Part shown: positions 10,197-18,677 of the stretch, one piece after another
Numbering within the stretch: the first letter of the stretch is position 1
How the letters are laid out: the number at the start of each line of letters is the position of its first letter
NCBI RefSeq assembly: GCF_016908195.1
Contig: NZ_JAFBDK010000023.1
Span: 1 to 50,196 of the forward strand
DNA length: 50,196 nucleotides
Origin: Jeotgalibacillus terrae
GTDB taxonomy: Bacteria; Bacillota; Bacilli; Bacillales; Jeotgalibacillaceae
Direction: 5' to 3'
The notes under the pieces: model-generated
What the model was told of the DNA's origin: nothing
What the model saw: the letters and a program-made list of their open reading frames with translations, nothing else
Databases searched by the model: none
Program-made: the position numbers and the translations under genes

Positions 10197-10231
10197 AAAA
10201 TATTAAGCAATCATTCTAGGAGGATTTTTTT

Positions 10232-11689
10232 ATGTCTACAGACATTCGCGTGCGTTACGCACCAAGCCCGACAGGACACCTGCATATCGGGAACGCAAGA
10301 GCAGCATTATTTAACTATCTATTCGCAAGAAGCCACAACGGGACATTCATTATCCGCGTTGAAGATACTGATACAAAGCGGAACATTGAAGGTGGAGAAG
10401 AATCTCAGCTTGAGTATCTGAAGTGGCTCGGCATTGACTGGGATGAAAGCATTGATGTCGGCGGAGACTACGGCCCATACCGCCAGTCAGAGCGTAATGA
10501 CCTTTACAAAAAGCACTATGATGACCTGCTTGAGCGCGGGCTTGCATATAAATGCTATTGCACAGAGGAAGAACTTGAAGCAGAACGCGAAGGACAGATC
10601 GCACGCAGCGAAATGCCGCGTTACAGCGGAAAGTGTCGCAACCTGACAGATGAAGAGCGTGCAGCACTTGAAGCGGAAGGCCGCAAGCCGAGTATCCGTT
10701 TTGCTGTACCGCAGGGGAAGACGTATACATTCAATGATATCGTAAAAGACGATGTGTCATTTGAAAGTGATGGTATCGGCGACTTTGTTATTGTGAAAAA
10801 AGACGGGATTCCGACTTACAACTTCGCAGTGGCAGTAGATGATCACTATATGGAAATCTCTCATGTACTGCGCGGAGATGACCACATTTCCAATACACCG
10901 AAGCAATTGATGATTTATGAGGCGTTCGGATGGGATATTCCGAAGTTCGGTCATACGACACTGATTGTCAATGAAGAGCGCAAGAAGCTGAGCAAGCGTG
11001 ACGGCTCAATTATTCAGTTCATTGAGCAGTATAAAGACCTTGGCTATCAGCCGGATGCGTTATTCAACTTTATTGCCCTGCTTGGCTGGTCACCTAAAGG
11101 CGAAGATGAGCTATTCTCAAAAGAAGAGCTGATTGAACGCTTTGATGCTGACCGTCTGTCGAAGTCACCGGCAGTATTTGACACGAAAAAGCTTGAGTGG
11201 ATGAATAATCAGTATATGAAGAATCTTGACCTTGATGAGGTTGTGGCGCTGTCAGTTCCTCACCTTGAAGAAGCAGGTAAGATTTCAAAAGACCGCACAG
11301 CTGAACAGAATGAGTGGGTGAGAAAGCTTGTAGCACTTTATCAGGAGCAGATGAGCTATGGTGCTGAGATCGTGGCACTGTCTGAACTGTTCTTTAAAGA
11401 TGAGATCGCTTATGACGAAGAAGCGAGCGCAGTCCTTGCTGAGGAGCAGGTGCCTGAAGTAATGGCAGAACTGAGCCGCCAGCTTGAAGCACTTGAAAAC
11501 TTCGAAGCGGCAGAAATTAAAAAGGCGATTAAAGCAGTACAGAAAGAAACCGGTCATAAAGGTAAAAAACTGTTTATGCCAATCCGTGTAGCAGCGACTG
11601 GTCAGACACATGGACCGGACCTTCCGAGTGCAATTGAAGTATTAGGAAAAGAAAAAGTACTTGCACGCCTTGCGAAGCTGACTGATTAA
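10232..11689 (+). CDS. gltX: Glutamyl-tRNA synthetase
   Basis: This class Ib synthetase charges tRNA-Glu. In Bacillales it also misacylates tRNA-Gln, which GatCAB then amidates. The 485-aa protein has [17 protein letters not shown] (HIGH-type motif HIGN at 18-21), a [15 protein letters not shown] insertion near 108, and KLSKRDG (KMSKS-type) near 253. The C-terminal all-helical anticodon domain is complete. GGAGG lies 9 nt upstream of the ATG. It stands between two intergenic regulatory or repetitive stretches and appears to be its own transcription unit. Confidence 0.98.
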   Translation: MSTDIRVRYAPSPTGHLHIGNARAALFNYLFARSHNGTFIIRVEDTDTKRNIEGGEESQLEYLKWLGIDWDESIDVGGDYGPYRQSERNDLYKKHYDDLLERGLAYKCYCTEEELEAEREGQIARSEMPRYSGKCRNLTDEERAALEAEGRKPSIRFAVPQGKTYTFNDIVKDDVSFESDGIGDFVIVKKDGIPTYNFAVAVDDHYMEISHVLRGDDHISNTPKQLMIYEAFGWDIPKFGHTTLIVNEERKKLSKRDGSIIQFIEQYKDLGYQPDALFNFIALLGWSPKGEDELFSKEELIERFDADRLSKSPAVFDTKKLEWMNNQYMKNLDLDEVVALSVPHLEEAGKISKDRTAEQNEWVRKLVALYQEQMSYGAEIVALSELFFKDEIAYDEEASAVLAEEQVPEVMAELSRQLEALENFEAAEIKKAIKAVQKETGHKGKKLFMPIRVAATGQTHGPDLPSAIEVLGKEKVLARLAKLTD

Positions 11690-11714
11690 CATTTTGAAAA
11701 GAATAGTATATAGT
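11686..11714 (+). promoter_or_regulatory. Candidate promoter for the cysE-cysS operon
   Basis: TTAACA (11686-11691), overlapping the gltX stop codon, and TATAGT (11709-11714) are separated by 17 bp. This is the right distance upstream of the T-box leader, whose structured part begins around 11735. Confidence 0.5.
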
Positions 11715-11734
11715 ATGTCTATAGAAAACTTTTA

Positions 11735-12000
11735 AACAGCTGATGAACACAGTGATATAAATAAAAGCTTTGAGAGGGAGAAGTAGGAAAAGTGGAAGCG
11801 CCGAAAGAGAGAACCGCCATCAGGCTGAAAGCGGTTTGGGCTGAATGCTTTCTGAAATGCACCCTTGAGCCTTTTGCTGAAAGTTGATGTAGGCAACAGC
11901 GGTTCAGGCCGTTATCCTGACTAAGTTGGGGGCAGTATTGCCTCAAACAGAGTGGAACCGCGCAAAAGCGTCTCTGTCATTTGACAGAGACGCTTTTTCT
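11735..12000 (+). promoter_or_regulatory. T-box riboswitch, cysteine-specific, with terminator
   Basis: The leader carries the T-box core AGAGTGGAACCGCGC at 11949-11963, which pairs with the free CCA end of uncharged tRNA in the antiterminator. The competing terminator is GCGTCTCTGTC / GACAGAGACGC (11968-11978, 11983-11993) followed by a T run. Upstream is a long stem I region beginning with GAGAAGTAGG; the likely specifier codon TGC (Cys) is at 11858-11860, in GAAATGCACC. Uncharged tRNA-Cys is expected to allow read-through into cysE and cysS. The specifier position is my reading of the alignment; the downstream genes agree with it. Confidence 0.93.
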
Positions 12001-12075
12001 ATTTTAAAACAGTTAATTCTGATCGTATTAGTTGGATTTGAGTGTAAATCGGATAAAATGAAAGGAGTGAACCGT

Positions 12076-12726
12076 ATGTTCAAGCGGATTCGTGAAGATA
12101 TAGATACGGTGTTCGACCAGGACCCGGCAGCCCGCTCAGCTTTTGAAATCGTTCTGACTTATTCAGGGCTTCATGCAATCTGGGCTTACAGGATCGCACA
12201 CTGGTTTTATAAGCGGAAAATGTTCTTTATTGCCCGGGCAATATCGCAAATTGCAAAGGTTCTCACAGGCATTGAAATTCATCCTGCAGCAAAAATCGGG
12301 CGCCGCTTTTTCATTGACCACGGCATGGGTGTCGTCATTGGAGAAACGTGCGAAATCGGGAATAACGTGACGGTTTTTCAGGGGGTAACCTTAGGTGGGA
12401 CCGGTAAAGAAAAAGGAAAGCGTCACCCGACACTTGAAGATAACGTACTGATTGCTACAGGTGCAAAAGTGCTCGGATCGATTATTGTCGGTGAGAATTC
12501 AAAAGTTGGAGCGGGATCTGTTGTATTAAAAGACGTACCTGCGAATTCCACAGTTGTTGGTATACCAGGTAAGGTCGTGATCAGAGACGGCAAGAAAGTC
12601 CGCAGGGATCTTGATCATCAGGATATGCCGGACCCGATCTGGGAGCGGATCAGAACACTCGAAACAGAACTGGCTTTTGTTAAAGATCAGCTGAAGAAAG
12701 AACGTGAAAGGAGCTCACAGCCATGA
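12076..12726 (+). CDS. cysE: Serine O-acetyltransferase
   Basis: CysE transfers acetyl from acetyl-CoA to serine, giving O-acetylserine, the carbon acceptor for cysteine synthesis. The 216-aa product has an N-terminal helical domain and a left-handed beta-helix of hexapeptide repeats; [17 protein letters not shown] and [18 protein letters not shown] are catalytic-region blocks. The ATG at 12076 has AAAGGAG upstream and gives the family's short N-terminus ([21 protein letters not shown]). Longer in-frame starts would lie in the T-box and are rejected. Its stop overlaps cysS by 4 nt. Confidence 0.97.
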   Translation: MFKRIREDIDTVFDQDPAARSAFEIVLTYSGLHAIWAYRIAHWFYKRKMFFIARAISQIAKVLTGIEIHPAAKIGRRFFIDHGMGVVIGETCEIGNNVTVFQGVTLGGTGKEKGKRHPTLEDNVLIATGAKVLGSIIVGENSKVGAGSVVLKDVPANSTVVGIPGKVVIRDGKKVRRDLDHQDMPDPIWERIRTLETELAFVKDQLKKERERSSQP

Positions 12727-14120
12727 GCATTCAAATGTATAACACTGTAACAAGAAAGAAAGAACCGTTTAAACCGCTAGAAGAAGGAAAAGTATCCATG
12801 TATGTGTGCGGTCCAACCGTTTACAACTATATTCATATTGGGAATGCACGTCCGCCGATCGTCTTTGATACAGTCAGACGTCACCTTGAATACAGAGGAT
12901 ACGATGTCAATTATGTATCTAACTTTACAGATGTAGACGACAAATTGATCCGTGCAGCTAATGAACTTGGTGAAGAAGTGCCTGCAGTGGCAGAGCGTTT
13001 CATTGACGCTTATTTTGAAGACGTGGGTGCACTTGGATGCGCGCGCGGTACTGCACATCCGCGTGTAACAGAAAACATTGACCTGATCATTGAGTTCATC
13101 GAGTCACTGATCGAGAAGGACTTTGCTTATGAATCAGGCGGTGATGTCTATTACCGCACAAGAAAGTTCAATGGTTACGGCAAGCTTTCTCACCAGTCAA
13201 TTGATGAGCTGCGCATTGGTGCAAGAATTGAGTCTGATGAGCGAAAAGAAGATGAACTGGATTTCGTTCTCTGGAAAGCGGCGAAAGAAGGAGAAATTTC
13301 CTGGGAAAGTCCATGGGGAGAAGGGCGTCCGGGCTGGCATATTGAGTGCTCTGCAATGGCACGCAAGTATCTCGGAGATACAATTGATATTCATGCAGGC
13401 GGTCAGGATCTGGCTTTCCCTCACCATGAAAATGAAATTGCCCAGTCTGAAGCCTTAACCGGTAAACCATTCGCCAACTACTGGCTCCACAATGGTTATA
13501 TCAACATTGATAATGAAAAAATGTCAAAATCACTCGGTAACTTTGTCCTTGTGCATGACATTTTAAAAGAAGCAGATCCGCAGGTGCTGAGATTCTTTAT
13601 GCTGTCTGTACATTACCGTCATCCGATTAACTATAACCGCGAATTGCTTGAAGCGGCGGGGGCGGGACTTGACCGGATCCGTACAGCTTATGAAAACTTA
13701 AAGCACCGTAAAGAAGCAAGCTCAGGACTGACTGAAAACGATACAGAATGGTTTGAAAAAGTTGCAGCACAGAAAGAAGCATTTATTAAAGAAATGGATG
13801 ATGACTTTAATACAGCCAACGCGATCTCTGTTCTGTTTGATCTTTCAGGAGAAGCAAATCTTTATTTAAGAGAAAAGAATACCTCTCCGGAAGTCATTGA
13901 TGCATTTACGGATACACTAAAAGAACTAGCAGGTGTACTTGGCATTGAAATGAAAGAGCAGGAAATGCTTGATGAAGACATTGATGCGCTCATTCAAAAA
14001 CGTGAGACAGCGCGTAAAGATCGTGATTTTGCGACAGCAGATGCCATTCGTGATCAGCTGAAAGACATGAATATTATTCTGGAAGATACAAAACAGGGTA
14101 TCCGCTGGAGAAGAGGGTAA
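12723..14120 (+). CDS. cysS: Cysteinyl-tRNA synthetase
   Basis: CysS charges tRNA-Cys; pairing it with cysE under one cysteine T-box links cysteine supply and use. The 465-aa protein has the zinc ligand C29 in [23 protein letters not shown] at 38-41, the second metal-site region [10 protein letters not shown], and KMSKS at 266-270. A Bacillales-typical C-terminal DALR-like helical domain follows. The start codon lies inside the last codons of cysE (ATGA overlap), with AAAGGAG upstream. Confidence 0.98.
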   Translation: MSIQMYNTVTRKKEPFKPLEEGKVSMYVCGPTVYNYIHIGNARPPIVFDTVRRHLEYRGYDVNYVSNFTDVDDKLIRAANELGEEVPAVAERFIDAYFEDVGALGCARGTAHPRVTENIDLIIEFIESLIEKDFAYESGGDVYYRTRKFNGYGKLSHQSIDELRIGARIESDERKEDELDFVLWKAAKEGEISWESPWGEGRPGWHIECSAMARKYLGDTIDIHAGGQDLAFPHHENEIAQSEALTGKPFANYWLHNGYINIDNEKMSKSLGNFVLVHDILKEADPQVLRFFMLSVHYRHPINYNRELLEAAGAGLDRIRTAYENLKHRKEASSGLTENDTEWFEKVAAQKEAFIKEMDDDFNTANAISVLFDLSGEANLYLREKNTSPEVIDAFTDTLKELAGVLGIEMKEQEMLDEDIDALIQKRETARKDRDFATADAIRDQLKDMNIILEDTKQGIRWRRG

Positions 14121-14121
14121 T

Positions 14122-14547
14122 ATGACGTATTCATCTCCACTTGATCCAAAGCAGTTGAATGCACTTGCGCTTGCCTATATGGGGGATGGTGTCTATGAGC
14201 AGTATGTCAGGCACCATCTTCTCAAGATCGGCACCATCCGCCCCCATGCCCTGCAGCGGGAAGCGATCCGTTATGTATCAGCAAAAGCACAGGCGCAGGT
14301 ACTGCATCAGATGTTTGAAGAAGAGCTGTTTACTGAAGAGGAGATGGCGATCATCAGACGTGGACGCAATGCCAAGTCAGGCAGCGTACCTAAGAACACA
14401 GATGTCGCCACTTACCGTTACAGCACAGCATTTGAAGCAGTGATCGGCTATTTATATTTAACAGAACAAAAAGAACGTATGGAAGAAATTATATTAAAGG
14501 CGATTTCCATGATAGTGGAAAGCAGAAAGGAGCCGGGCAATGAGTGA
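14122..14547 (+). CDS. mrnC: Mini-ribonuclease III
   Basis: MrnC is a compact RNase III-fold enzyme that matures 23S rRNA ends in Bacillus. The 141-aa sequence contains the catalytic-domain helix [20 protein letters not shown] and later [29 protein letters not shown], equivalent to the second acidic signature of RNase III. There is no double-stranded RNA-binding domain, which defines this subfamily. It begins 1 nt after cysS and overlaps rlmB by 8 nt, so it is translationally coupled within the cysE-rae1 run. Confidence 0.96.
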   Translation: MTYSSPLDPKQLNALALAYMGDGVYEQYVRHHLLKIGTIRPHALQREAIRYVSAKAQAQVLHQMFEEELFTEEEMAIIRRGRNAKSGSVPKNTDVATYRYSTAFEAVIGYLYLTEQKERMEEIILKAISMIVESRKEPGNE

Positions 14548-15283
14548 AGAGTTTATTGGCGGCAAAAATCCGGTACTTGAAGCACTGAGAGCCGGAAGAG
14601 AAATCAATAAGATCTGGATTGGTGAAGGATCTCAGAAAGGACAGATGCAGCAGGTGATTCAGCTGGCTAAAGAGGCGAATGTACTTGTGCAGTTTGTACC
14701 GAAAAAGAAGATTGACCAGCTGTTGGATGGGCAGCACCAGGGTGTTGTTGCATCAATCGCAGCTTATGAATATGCAGAACTTGATGATGTGTTTGCCCTG
14801 GCTGAAAAAAAGGGTGAGGATCCGTTTATCATGATCTTAGATGAGCTTGAAGATCCCCATAACCTCGGTTCGATTATGAGAACAGCAGATGCAGTCGGCG
14901 TTCACGGCATTATTATTCCAAAGCGCCGCGCGGTTGGTCTGACTGCGACAGTAGCGAAAGCTTCAACAGGAGCGATTGAACATGTGCCGGTTGTGCGCGT
15001 GACGAACCTTTCCCGTACGCTGGATGAGCTGAAAGATAAAGGATTATGGATTGCCGGAACGGATGCAAAAGGCAGTGAAGACTATCGCCGTTTTGATGGC
15101 ACGATGCCTGTTGGTCTCATTATCGGTAGTGAGGGAAAAGGAATGAGCAGAATCCTGCGTGATAAATGTGATTTTCTGATCCACCTTCCGATGAGTGGAC
15201 ATGTTACTTCGCTGAACGCTTCAGTTGCCGCAAGCATTCTGATGTATGAAATCTACCGCCGCCGTCATCCGCTGGAAGGATGA
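14540..15283 (+). CDS. rlmB: 23S rRNA 2'-O-ribose methyltransferase, RlmB/TrmH family
   Basis: This is a SPOUT-class methyltransferase. The 247-aa protein has an N-terminal substrate-binding domain ([14 protein letters not shown]) and the C-terminal knot with the three SPOUT motifs: [29 protein letters not shown], and [20 protein letters not shown]. The RlmB orthologue in E. coli methylates G2251 of 23S rRNA; assignment of the same target here is by family only. In Bacillus this locus is yacO. It overlaps mrnC, and rae1 follows 6 nt later. Confidence 0.93.
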   Translation: MSEEFIGGKNPVLEALRAGREINKIWIGEGSQKGQMQQVIQLAKEANVLVQFVPKKKIDQLLDGQHQGVVASIAAYEYAELDDVFALAEKKGEDPFIMILDELEDPHNLGSIMRTADAVGVHGIIIPKRRAVGLTATVAKASTGAIEHVPVVRVTNLSRTLDELKDKGLWIAGTDAKGSEDYRRFDGTMPVGLIIGSEGKGMSRILRDKCDFLIHLPMSGHVTSLNASVAASILMYEIYRRRHPLEG

Positions 15284-15289
15284 CGTGCG

Positions 15290-15802
15290 ATGAAAAACGT
15301 GCTGCTCGTCGATGGCTACAACATTGTAGGCGCCTGGCCTGAATTAACTGAATTAAAAAGCCACGACCTTGGTTCAGCGCGGGACAGGCTGATTGAAATG
15401 ATGGCGGAATACCAGGGCTATACGGGCCACCGCGTCATTATTGTCTTTGATGCGCAGTTTGTCGAAGGCATGTCCAAAAAAATGTATAACTACCGCGTAG
15501 AAATTATTTTCACGCGGAAAAATGAGACGGCTGATGAGCGGATTGAAAAGCTTGCAATTGAACTGAATGATATACGTACCCAGGTGATTGTAGCAACTAG
15601 TGATTACACAGAGCAATGGGCAATATTCGGTCAGGGAGCGCTCAGAAAGTCCGCCCGTGAACTTTTAATTGAAGTGAAGCAAATTGAGAAGAAAATATCA
15701 AAAAATATTGAAAAAAACCAGTCAGCACGCCCTGTATCCAAAATTCCGATCAGTGATGAAGTCGCCGAAATATTCGAAAAATGGAGGCGTGGAGACAAAT
15801 GA
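15290..15802 (+). CDS. rae1: Rae1 (YacP), ribosome-associated NYN-domain endoribonuclease
   Basis: Rae1 of B. subtilis cleaves certain mRNAs in the ribosomal A site during translation. The 170-aa product shows the NYN/PIN-like fold: LLVDGYNIVGAWPEL at the N-terminus, RVIIVFDAQFVEGM, TRKNETADERIEKLA, and VATSDYTEQWAIFGQGALRKSARELL. Conserved aspartates in the first and fourth segments suit a metal-dependent nuclease. It is the last gene before the sigH promoter, and its stop lies 5 nt before the -35 box of sigH. Confidence 0.94.
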   Translation: MKNVLLVDGYNIVGAWPELTELKSHDLGSARDRLIEMMAEYQGYTGHRVIIVFDAQFVEGMSKKMYNYRVEIIFTRKNETADERIEKLAIELNDIRTQVIVATSDYTEQWAIFGQGALRKSARELLIEVKQIEKKISKNIEKNQSARPVSKIPISDEVAEIFEKWRRGDK

Positions 15803-15806
15803 GCGG

Positions 15807-15836
15807 TTGACGCTCGAAAATTCAGTAAAGTATAAT
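15807..15836 (+). promoter_or_regulatory. Sigma-A promoter of sigH
   Basis: TTGACG (15807-15812) and a perfect TATAAT (15831-15836) are 18 bp apart. They lie 40 nt upstream of the sigH start. In B. subtilis this gene has its own sigma-A promoter repressed by AbrB; an AbrB site cannot be recognised by eye here. Confidence 0.85.
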
Positions 15837-15875
15837 ATTTCTATCTATTTGTTTCACAGAGTCGGGGGGATCCAT

Positions 15876-16526
15876 TTGAACGCACATACTCAGACGTCGG
15901 ACCGAAACTTATTCAGCGGAATGGAAGACGATAAGATCATCGAACTGATTCATCATGGTAACAGCGATGCACTTGATTTTCTGATTAATAAATACCGCCA
16001 ATTCGTCAGGGTGAAAGCCCGCTCTTATTTTCTGATTGGAGCTGACAAGGAAGATATTATACAAGAAGGCATGATTGGACTTTATAAGGCAATCAGAGAC
16101 TACAAGGGTGAGAAACTGACATCCTTTAAGGCATTTGCCGAGCTTTGTATTACCCGCCAGATTATTACCGCTATCAAAACAGCAACCCGCCAGAAGCACA
16201 TCCCGCTTAATTCCTATGTGTCCCTGGATAAGCCAATCTATGATGAGGAGTCTGACAGGACGCTGATGGATGTCATTTCACCTGCCAAGCCGACTGACCC
16301 CGAAGCACTCGTGATCCATCGGGAGGAGTTCAGTAAGATTGAAGGGAAAGTAGCTGAGCTGCTCAGTGACCTTGAAAGGAAAGTGCTTGCACTATACCTG
16401 GATGGTCAATCCTATCAGGAAATATCTGAAGAACTGGATCGTCATGTCAAATCAATTGATAATGCACTTCAGCGTGTCAAAAGAAAGCTTGAGCGCTATC
16501 TGGAGGCGCGGGAATTGACTTTCTAG
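15876..16526 (+). CDS. sigH: RNA polymerase sigma-H (Spo0H)
   Basis: Sigma-H directs early-stationary-phase, competence and sporulation-onset genes. The 216-aa protein has region 2 (DALDFLINKYRQFVRVKARSYFL and EDIIQEGMIGLYKAIRDY), the block FKAFAELCITRQIITAIKT, and region 4 (LSDLERKVLALYLDGQSYQEI...HVKSIDNALQRVKRKL). TTG 15876 is chosen since GGGGGGA sits 6 nt upstream and the start lies just downstream of the promoter. A longer in-frame version would read through the promoter and the 3' end of rae1. Confidence 0.95.
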   Translation: MNAHTQTSDRNLFSGMEDDKIIELIHHGNSDALDFLINKYRQFVRVKARSYFLIGADKEDIIQEGMIGLYKAIRDYKGEKLTSFKAFAELCITRQIITAIKTATRQKHIPLNSYVSLDKPIYDEESDRTLMDVISPAKPTDPEALVIHREEFSKIEGKVAELLSDLERKVLALYLDGQSYQEISEELDRHVKSIDNALQRVKRKLERYLEARELTF

Positions 16527-16539
16527 CTTGAATGTTATA

Positions 16540-16568
16540 TTGACACAACTTCCATAGAGTGTTATTTT
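16540..16568 (+). promoter_or_regulatory. Sigma-A promoter of rpmG-secE
   Basis: A perfect TTGACA (16540-16545) and TATTTT (16563-16568) are separated by 17 bp, placed 36 nt upstream of rpmG and just after the sigH stop. Confidence 0.8.
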
Positions 16569-16603
16569 TTAAAGGATGCACATCCTGAAAAGGAATGAAC
16601 ATT

Positions 16604-16753
16604 ATGACTAAAAAGACAATCCTTGCCTGTACGGAATGCGGGTCCCGTAATTATACGATTCCTGCAAACGGTAACAGACAGACCGATAGATTAGAAGTAA
16701 AGAAATTTTGCCGTTACTGCAATGCACATACTGTTCATAAACAGACAGTATAA
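16604..16753 (+). CDS. rpmG: 50S ribosomal protein L33 (zinc-ribbon, C+ type)
   Basis: This 49-aa basic protein binds near the E site of the large subunit. It keeps all four cysteines of the zinc-binding form (C9, C12, C36, C39 in CTEC and CRYC), unlike the zinc-free paralogues that many Bacillales induce under zinc limitation. The core [18 protein letters not shown] is typical. The ATG has AAAGGAATG upstream. It is first in a short unit with secE, as in Bacillus. It is below the length at which automated ORF calling is reliable, but the family match is clear. Confidence 0.95.
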   Translation: MTKKTILACTECGSRNYTIPANGNRQTDRLEVKKFCRYCNAHTVHKQTV

Positions 16754-16808
16754 TGGTCTGCCCCCGGGCAGGCACTAATGATTAACACTGGTTGGAGGGT
16801 ACGTCATC

Positions 16809-16988
16809 ATGAGTAAAATCAGCAACTTTTTTCGTAACGTTGCTTCCGAAATGCGCAAGGTCAGCTGGCCAAAGCGTAAAGAACTTACAAAGTACACTGT
16901 TACAGTACTATCAACAGTTGTCTTTGTTGCAGTGTTCTTTTTCGTAGTTGATATGGGTATTGATGCGATCATTAACTGGATTTTATAA
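16809..16988 (+). CDS. secE: SecE, preprotein translocase subunit
   Basis: SecE clamps SecY in the membrane translocon. The 59-aa product has the cytosolic amphipathic segment with the family signature NVASEMRKVSWPKRKEL, followed by one transmembrane helix (VTVLSTVVFVAVFFFVVDMG). This single-span form is normal for Gram-positive bacteria, against three spans in E. coli. TTGGAGGGT precedes the ATG. A terminator lies between it and nusG. Confidence 0.96.
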   Translation: MSKISNFFRNVASEMRKVSWPKRKELTKYTVTVLSTVVFVAVFFFVVDMGIDAIINWIL

Positions 16989-17044
16989 TCCGCTTTGTTT
17001 TCGCAACTGATCAGCATTTCGTGTACAATAGCAGGAGACATGCA

Positions 17045-17067
17045 AAAGCCCGTTTAACGGGTTTTTT
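17045..17067 (+). terminator. Intrinsic terminator between secE and nusG
   Basis: AAAGCCCGT / ACGGGTTTTTT forms a short stem with a TTA loop and six T. It lies about 57 nt after secE, which suggests that nusG has an additional promoter of its own; TATTAT at 17091-17096 is a possible -10 but lacks a good -35. Confidence 0.75.
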
Positions 17068-17161
17068 CATTGTTTAAAATGATTTTTGGATATTATGACT
17101 GTCAGATAGATAAGTGTTATGTGAAAAAAGGCAAGCGCCTTAAAAGAGGAGGAACCCCTTC

Positions 17162-17698
17162 GTGGAAAAGAATTGGTATGTTGTTCACACATATTCCGGT
17201 TACGAGAATAAGGTGAAAATGAACTTGGAAAAACGGGTAGAGACAATGGGGATGCAGGATAAAATCTTCCGCGTGGTTGTACCTGAAGAAGAAGAGACTG
17301 AAATTAAAGATGGTAAAGCAAAAACAGTGAAGCGTAAAACATTCCCTGGTTATGTGCTTGTAGAAATCGTAATGACAGATGACTCATGGTACGTTGTGCG
17401 TAATACGCCGGGCGTAACAGGCTTCGTCGGATCATCAGGCGGCGGCGCAAAGCCGACTCCGCTGCTTCCGGAAGAAGTTACACAGCTGCTTAAGCAGATG
17501 GGTATGCAGGAGCGCACAATCGATGTGGACTTTGAACTTGGTGAAAATGTAACCGTGAACGACGGTCCATTCGCTAACTTTGCAGGCGTGATCGAAGAGA
17601 TCGACGCTGATAAAGGAAAAGTGAAAGTACTCGTTAACATGTTCGGCCGTGAAACACCGGTTGAACTTGAATTCACACAGATTACGAAGCTGGATTAA
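17162..17698 (+). CDS. nusG: NusG, transcription elongation factor
   Basis: NusG binds RNA polymerase across the main cleft and affects pausing, termination and coupling to translation. The 178-aa protein has the NGN domain (WYVVHTYSGYENKVKMNLEKR through FPGYVLVEIVMTDDSWYVVRNTPGVTGFVG) and the C-terminal KOW domain (ELGENVTVNDGPFANFAGVIEEI, LVNMFGRETPVELEF). The GTG start has GGAGGA upstream. It is separated from rplK by about 450 nt containing a palindromic repeat and a promoter. Confidence 0.97.
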   Translation: MEKNWYVVHTYSGYENKVKMNLEKRVETMGMQDKIFRVVVPEEEETEIKDGKAKTVKRKTFPGYVLVEIVMTDDSWYVVRNTPGVTGFVGSSGGGAKPTPLLPEEVTQLLKQMGMQERTIDVDFELGENVTVNDGPFANFAGVIEEIDADKGKVKVLVNMFGRETPVELEFTQITKLD

Positions 17699-17780
17699 GA
17701 GGTGTTACAGCGGTTTTGATTCGATTAATGAAAAGGGACTTTACTAAGAGGTTTAATAAAACCCATCTTTAGTATCGGCA

Positions 17781-17913
17781 CAGCTCTTGGTTGTAGCGGA
17801 AGGGGGCGACTCCAGCAGGAGAAGTCGGACAGGTGAGACCCCGCAGTGCGAAGCGCGAGGAGGCTCACCGCCGACCCTGCGGAAAGCGTCCCCCTGGAGC
17901 TACAACCAACAGC
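17781..17913 (+). repeat. Dispersed nested-palindrome repeat, copy 2 (most regular)
   Basis: The ends are a perfect 10-bp inverted repeat, TTGGTTGTAG (17787-17796) and CTACAACCAA (17900-17909). Inside are successive paired arms: GGGGGCGAC / GTCCCCC, GCAGG / CCTGC, GTCGG / CCGAC and GGTGAG / CTCACC, ending in an apical GTGC-GAA-GCGC hairpin. The whole 130 nt can fold into one long, interrupted cruciform or RNA hairpin. It lies between nusG and rplK in the same orientation as copies 1 and 3. A reading frame across it is an accidental translation of the repeat. Confidence 0.88.
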
Positions 17914-17982
17914 CAACTTGAATATAACCAAGAGAAAAAACCGCTTATTTCACCAATTTCCTTAAAATATAAAAAGAACGTC

Positions 17983-18011
17983 TTGAATTATGATTTGAAA
18001 GATGGTAACAT
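17983..18011 (+). promoter_or_regulatory. Candidate promoter of the rplK operon
   Basis: TTGAAT (17983-17988) and TAACAT (18006-18011) are 17 bp apart, downstream of repeat copy 2 and 136 nt upstream of the rplK start. The intervening leader contains hairpins GTCTC / GAGAC (about 18026-18041) and ATTCTTT / AAAGAAT (about 18059-18077). These might form an L11/L1 regulatory site, but I cannot assign a known family. Confidence 0.55.
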
Positions 18012-18146
18012 CTTTTAAGTCAGTATGTCTCAATAGAGAGACTGAACTAACATTTTATATTCTTTATATAAAAAGAATCAGTTTTGAGTGGGAGGGCAAA
18101 AACAAAAGCCCTATTACCACATCACGGACTTAAGGAGGTGTGTCTC

Positions 18147-18572
18147 GTGGCTAAAAAAGTTATTAAAATGGTAAAGCTTCAAATCCCTGCTGGGAAAGCT
18201 AATCCAGCTCCGCCGGTAGGTCCTGCACTAGGTCAGGCTGGTGTTAACATTATGGGATTCTGTAAAGAGTTTAACGCTCGTACAGCTGATCAGGCTGGTC
18301 TTATCATCCCTGTTGAAATTACGGTTTTTGAAGACCGTTCATTTACATTCGTTACTAAAACTCCGCCGGCTGCAGTTCTTCTTAAGAAAGCAGCAGGAAT
18401 CGAGTCAGGTTCTGGTGAACCAAACCGCAACAAAGTAGCGGCTGTCAAGCGTGACAAGGTACGTGAAATCGCGGAAACAAAAATGCCAGATCTTAACGCA
18501 GCTGATGTTGAAGCAGCAATGCGTATGGTCGAAGGTACGGCTCGAAGCATGGGTATCACGATTGAAGACTAA
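18147..18572 (+). CDS. rplK: 50S ribosomal protein L11
   Basis: L11 forms the GTPase-associated centre with 23S rRNA helices 43/44 and is needed for RelA-type stringent sensing; it is also the thiostrepton/micrococcin site. The 141-aa product shows the proline-rich N-terminal block [21 protein letters not shown] with the drug-contact prolines intact, and the rRNA-binding C-terminal [22 protein letters not shown] end. The GTG at 18147 has AAGGAGGTG upstream and gives the standard N-terminus; an in-frame upstream start at 18084 lies in the leader. Confidence 0.97.
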   Translation: MAKKVIKMVKLQIPAGKANPAPPVGPALGQAGVNIMGFCKEFNARTADQAGLIIPVEITVFEDRSFTFVTKTPPAAVLLKKAAGIESGSGEPNRNKVAAVKRDKVREIAETKMPDLNAADVEAAMRMVEGTARSMGITIED

Positions 18573-18594
18573 TTGATGTTTTGTTTTTGGACTG

Positions 18595-18631
18595 GGTTGC
18601 GAAGCTGAAGAACTTTCACTCGCAACCTTTA
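18595..18631 (+). terminator. Terminator-like hairpin between rplK and rplA
   Basis: An 8-bp perfect stem GGTTGCGA (18595-18602) / TCGCAACC (18620-18627) is followed by TTTATT. It could act as an attenuator, mRNA-processing site or partial terminator that sets L11:L1 ratios. The T run is interrupted, so strong termination is doubtful. Confidence 0.5.
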
Positions 18632-18677
18632 TTCGTGGGAGGTTATTCCGCTAAAACCACATTAGGAGGAACTTATA

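Noticed and set aside
11926-12075. N-terminal extension of CysE
   Set aside because: It would be encoded by the T-box antiterminator and terminator; the ATG at 12076 has its own ribosome binding site.
15684-15875. N-terminal extension of sigma-H
   Set aside because: It overlaps rae1 and would include the TTGACG-TATAAT promoter of sigH.
16754-16790. Regulatory hairpin between rpmG and secE
   Set aside because: CTGCC/GGCAG around CCCG is short and not followed by T residues; nothing further supports a function.
17833-18018. Reading frame beginning RPRSAKREEAHR between nusG and rplK
   Set aside because: It is the translated palindromic repeat; copy 3 gives the near-identical RPRNAKHEEAHR. Similar peptides are probably annotated in databases as hypothetical proteins, but the repeat, not a protein, is what is conserved.
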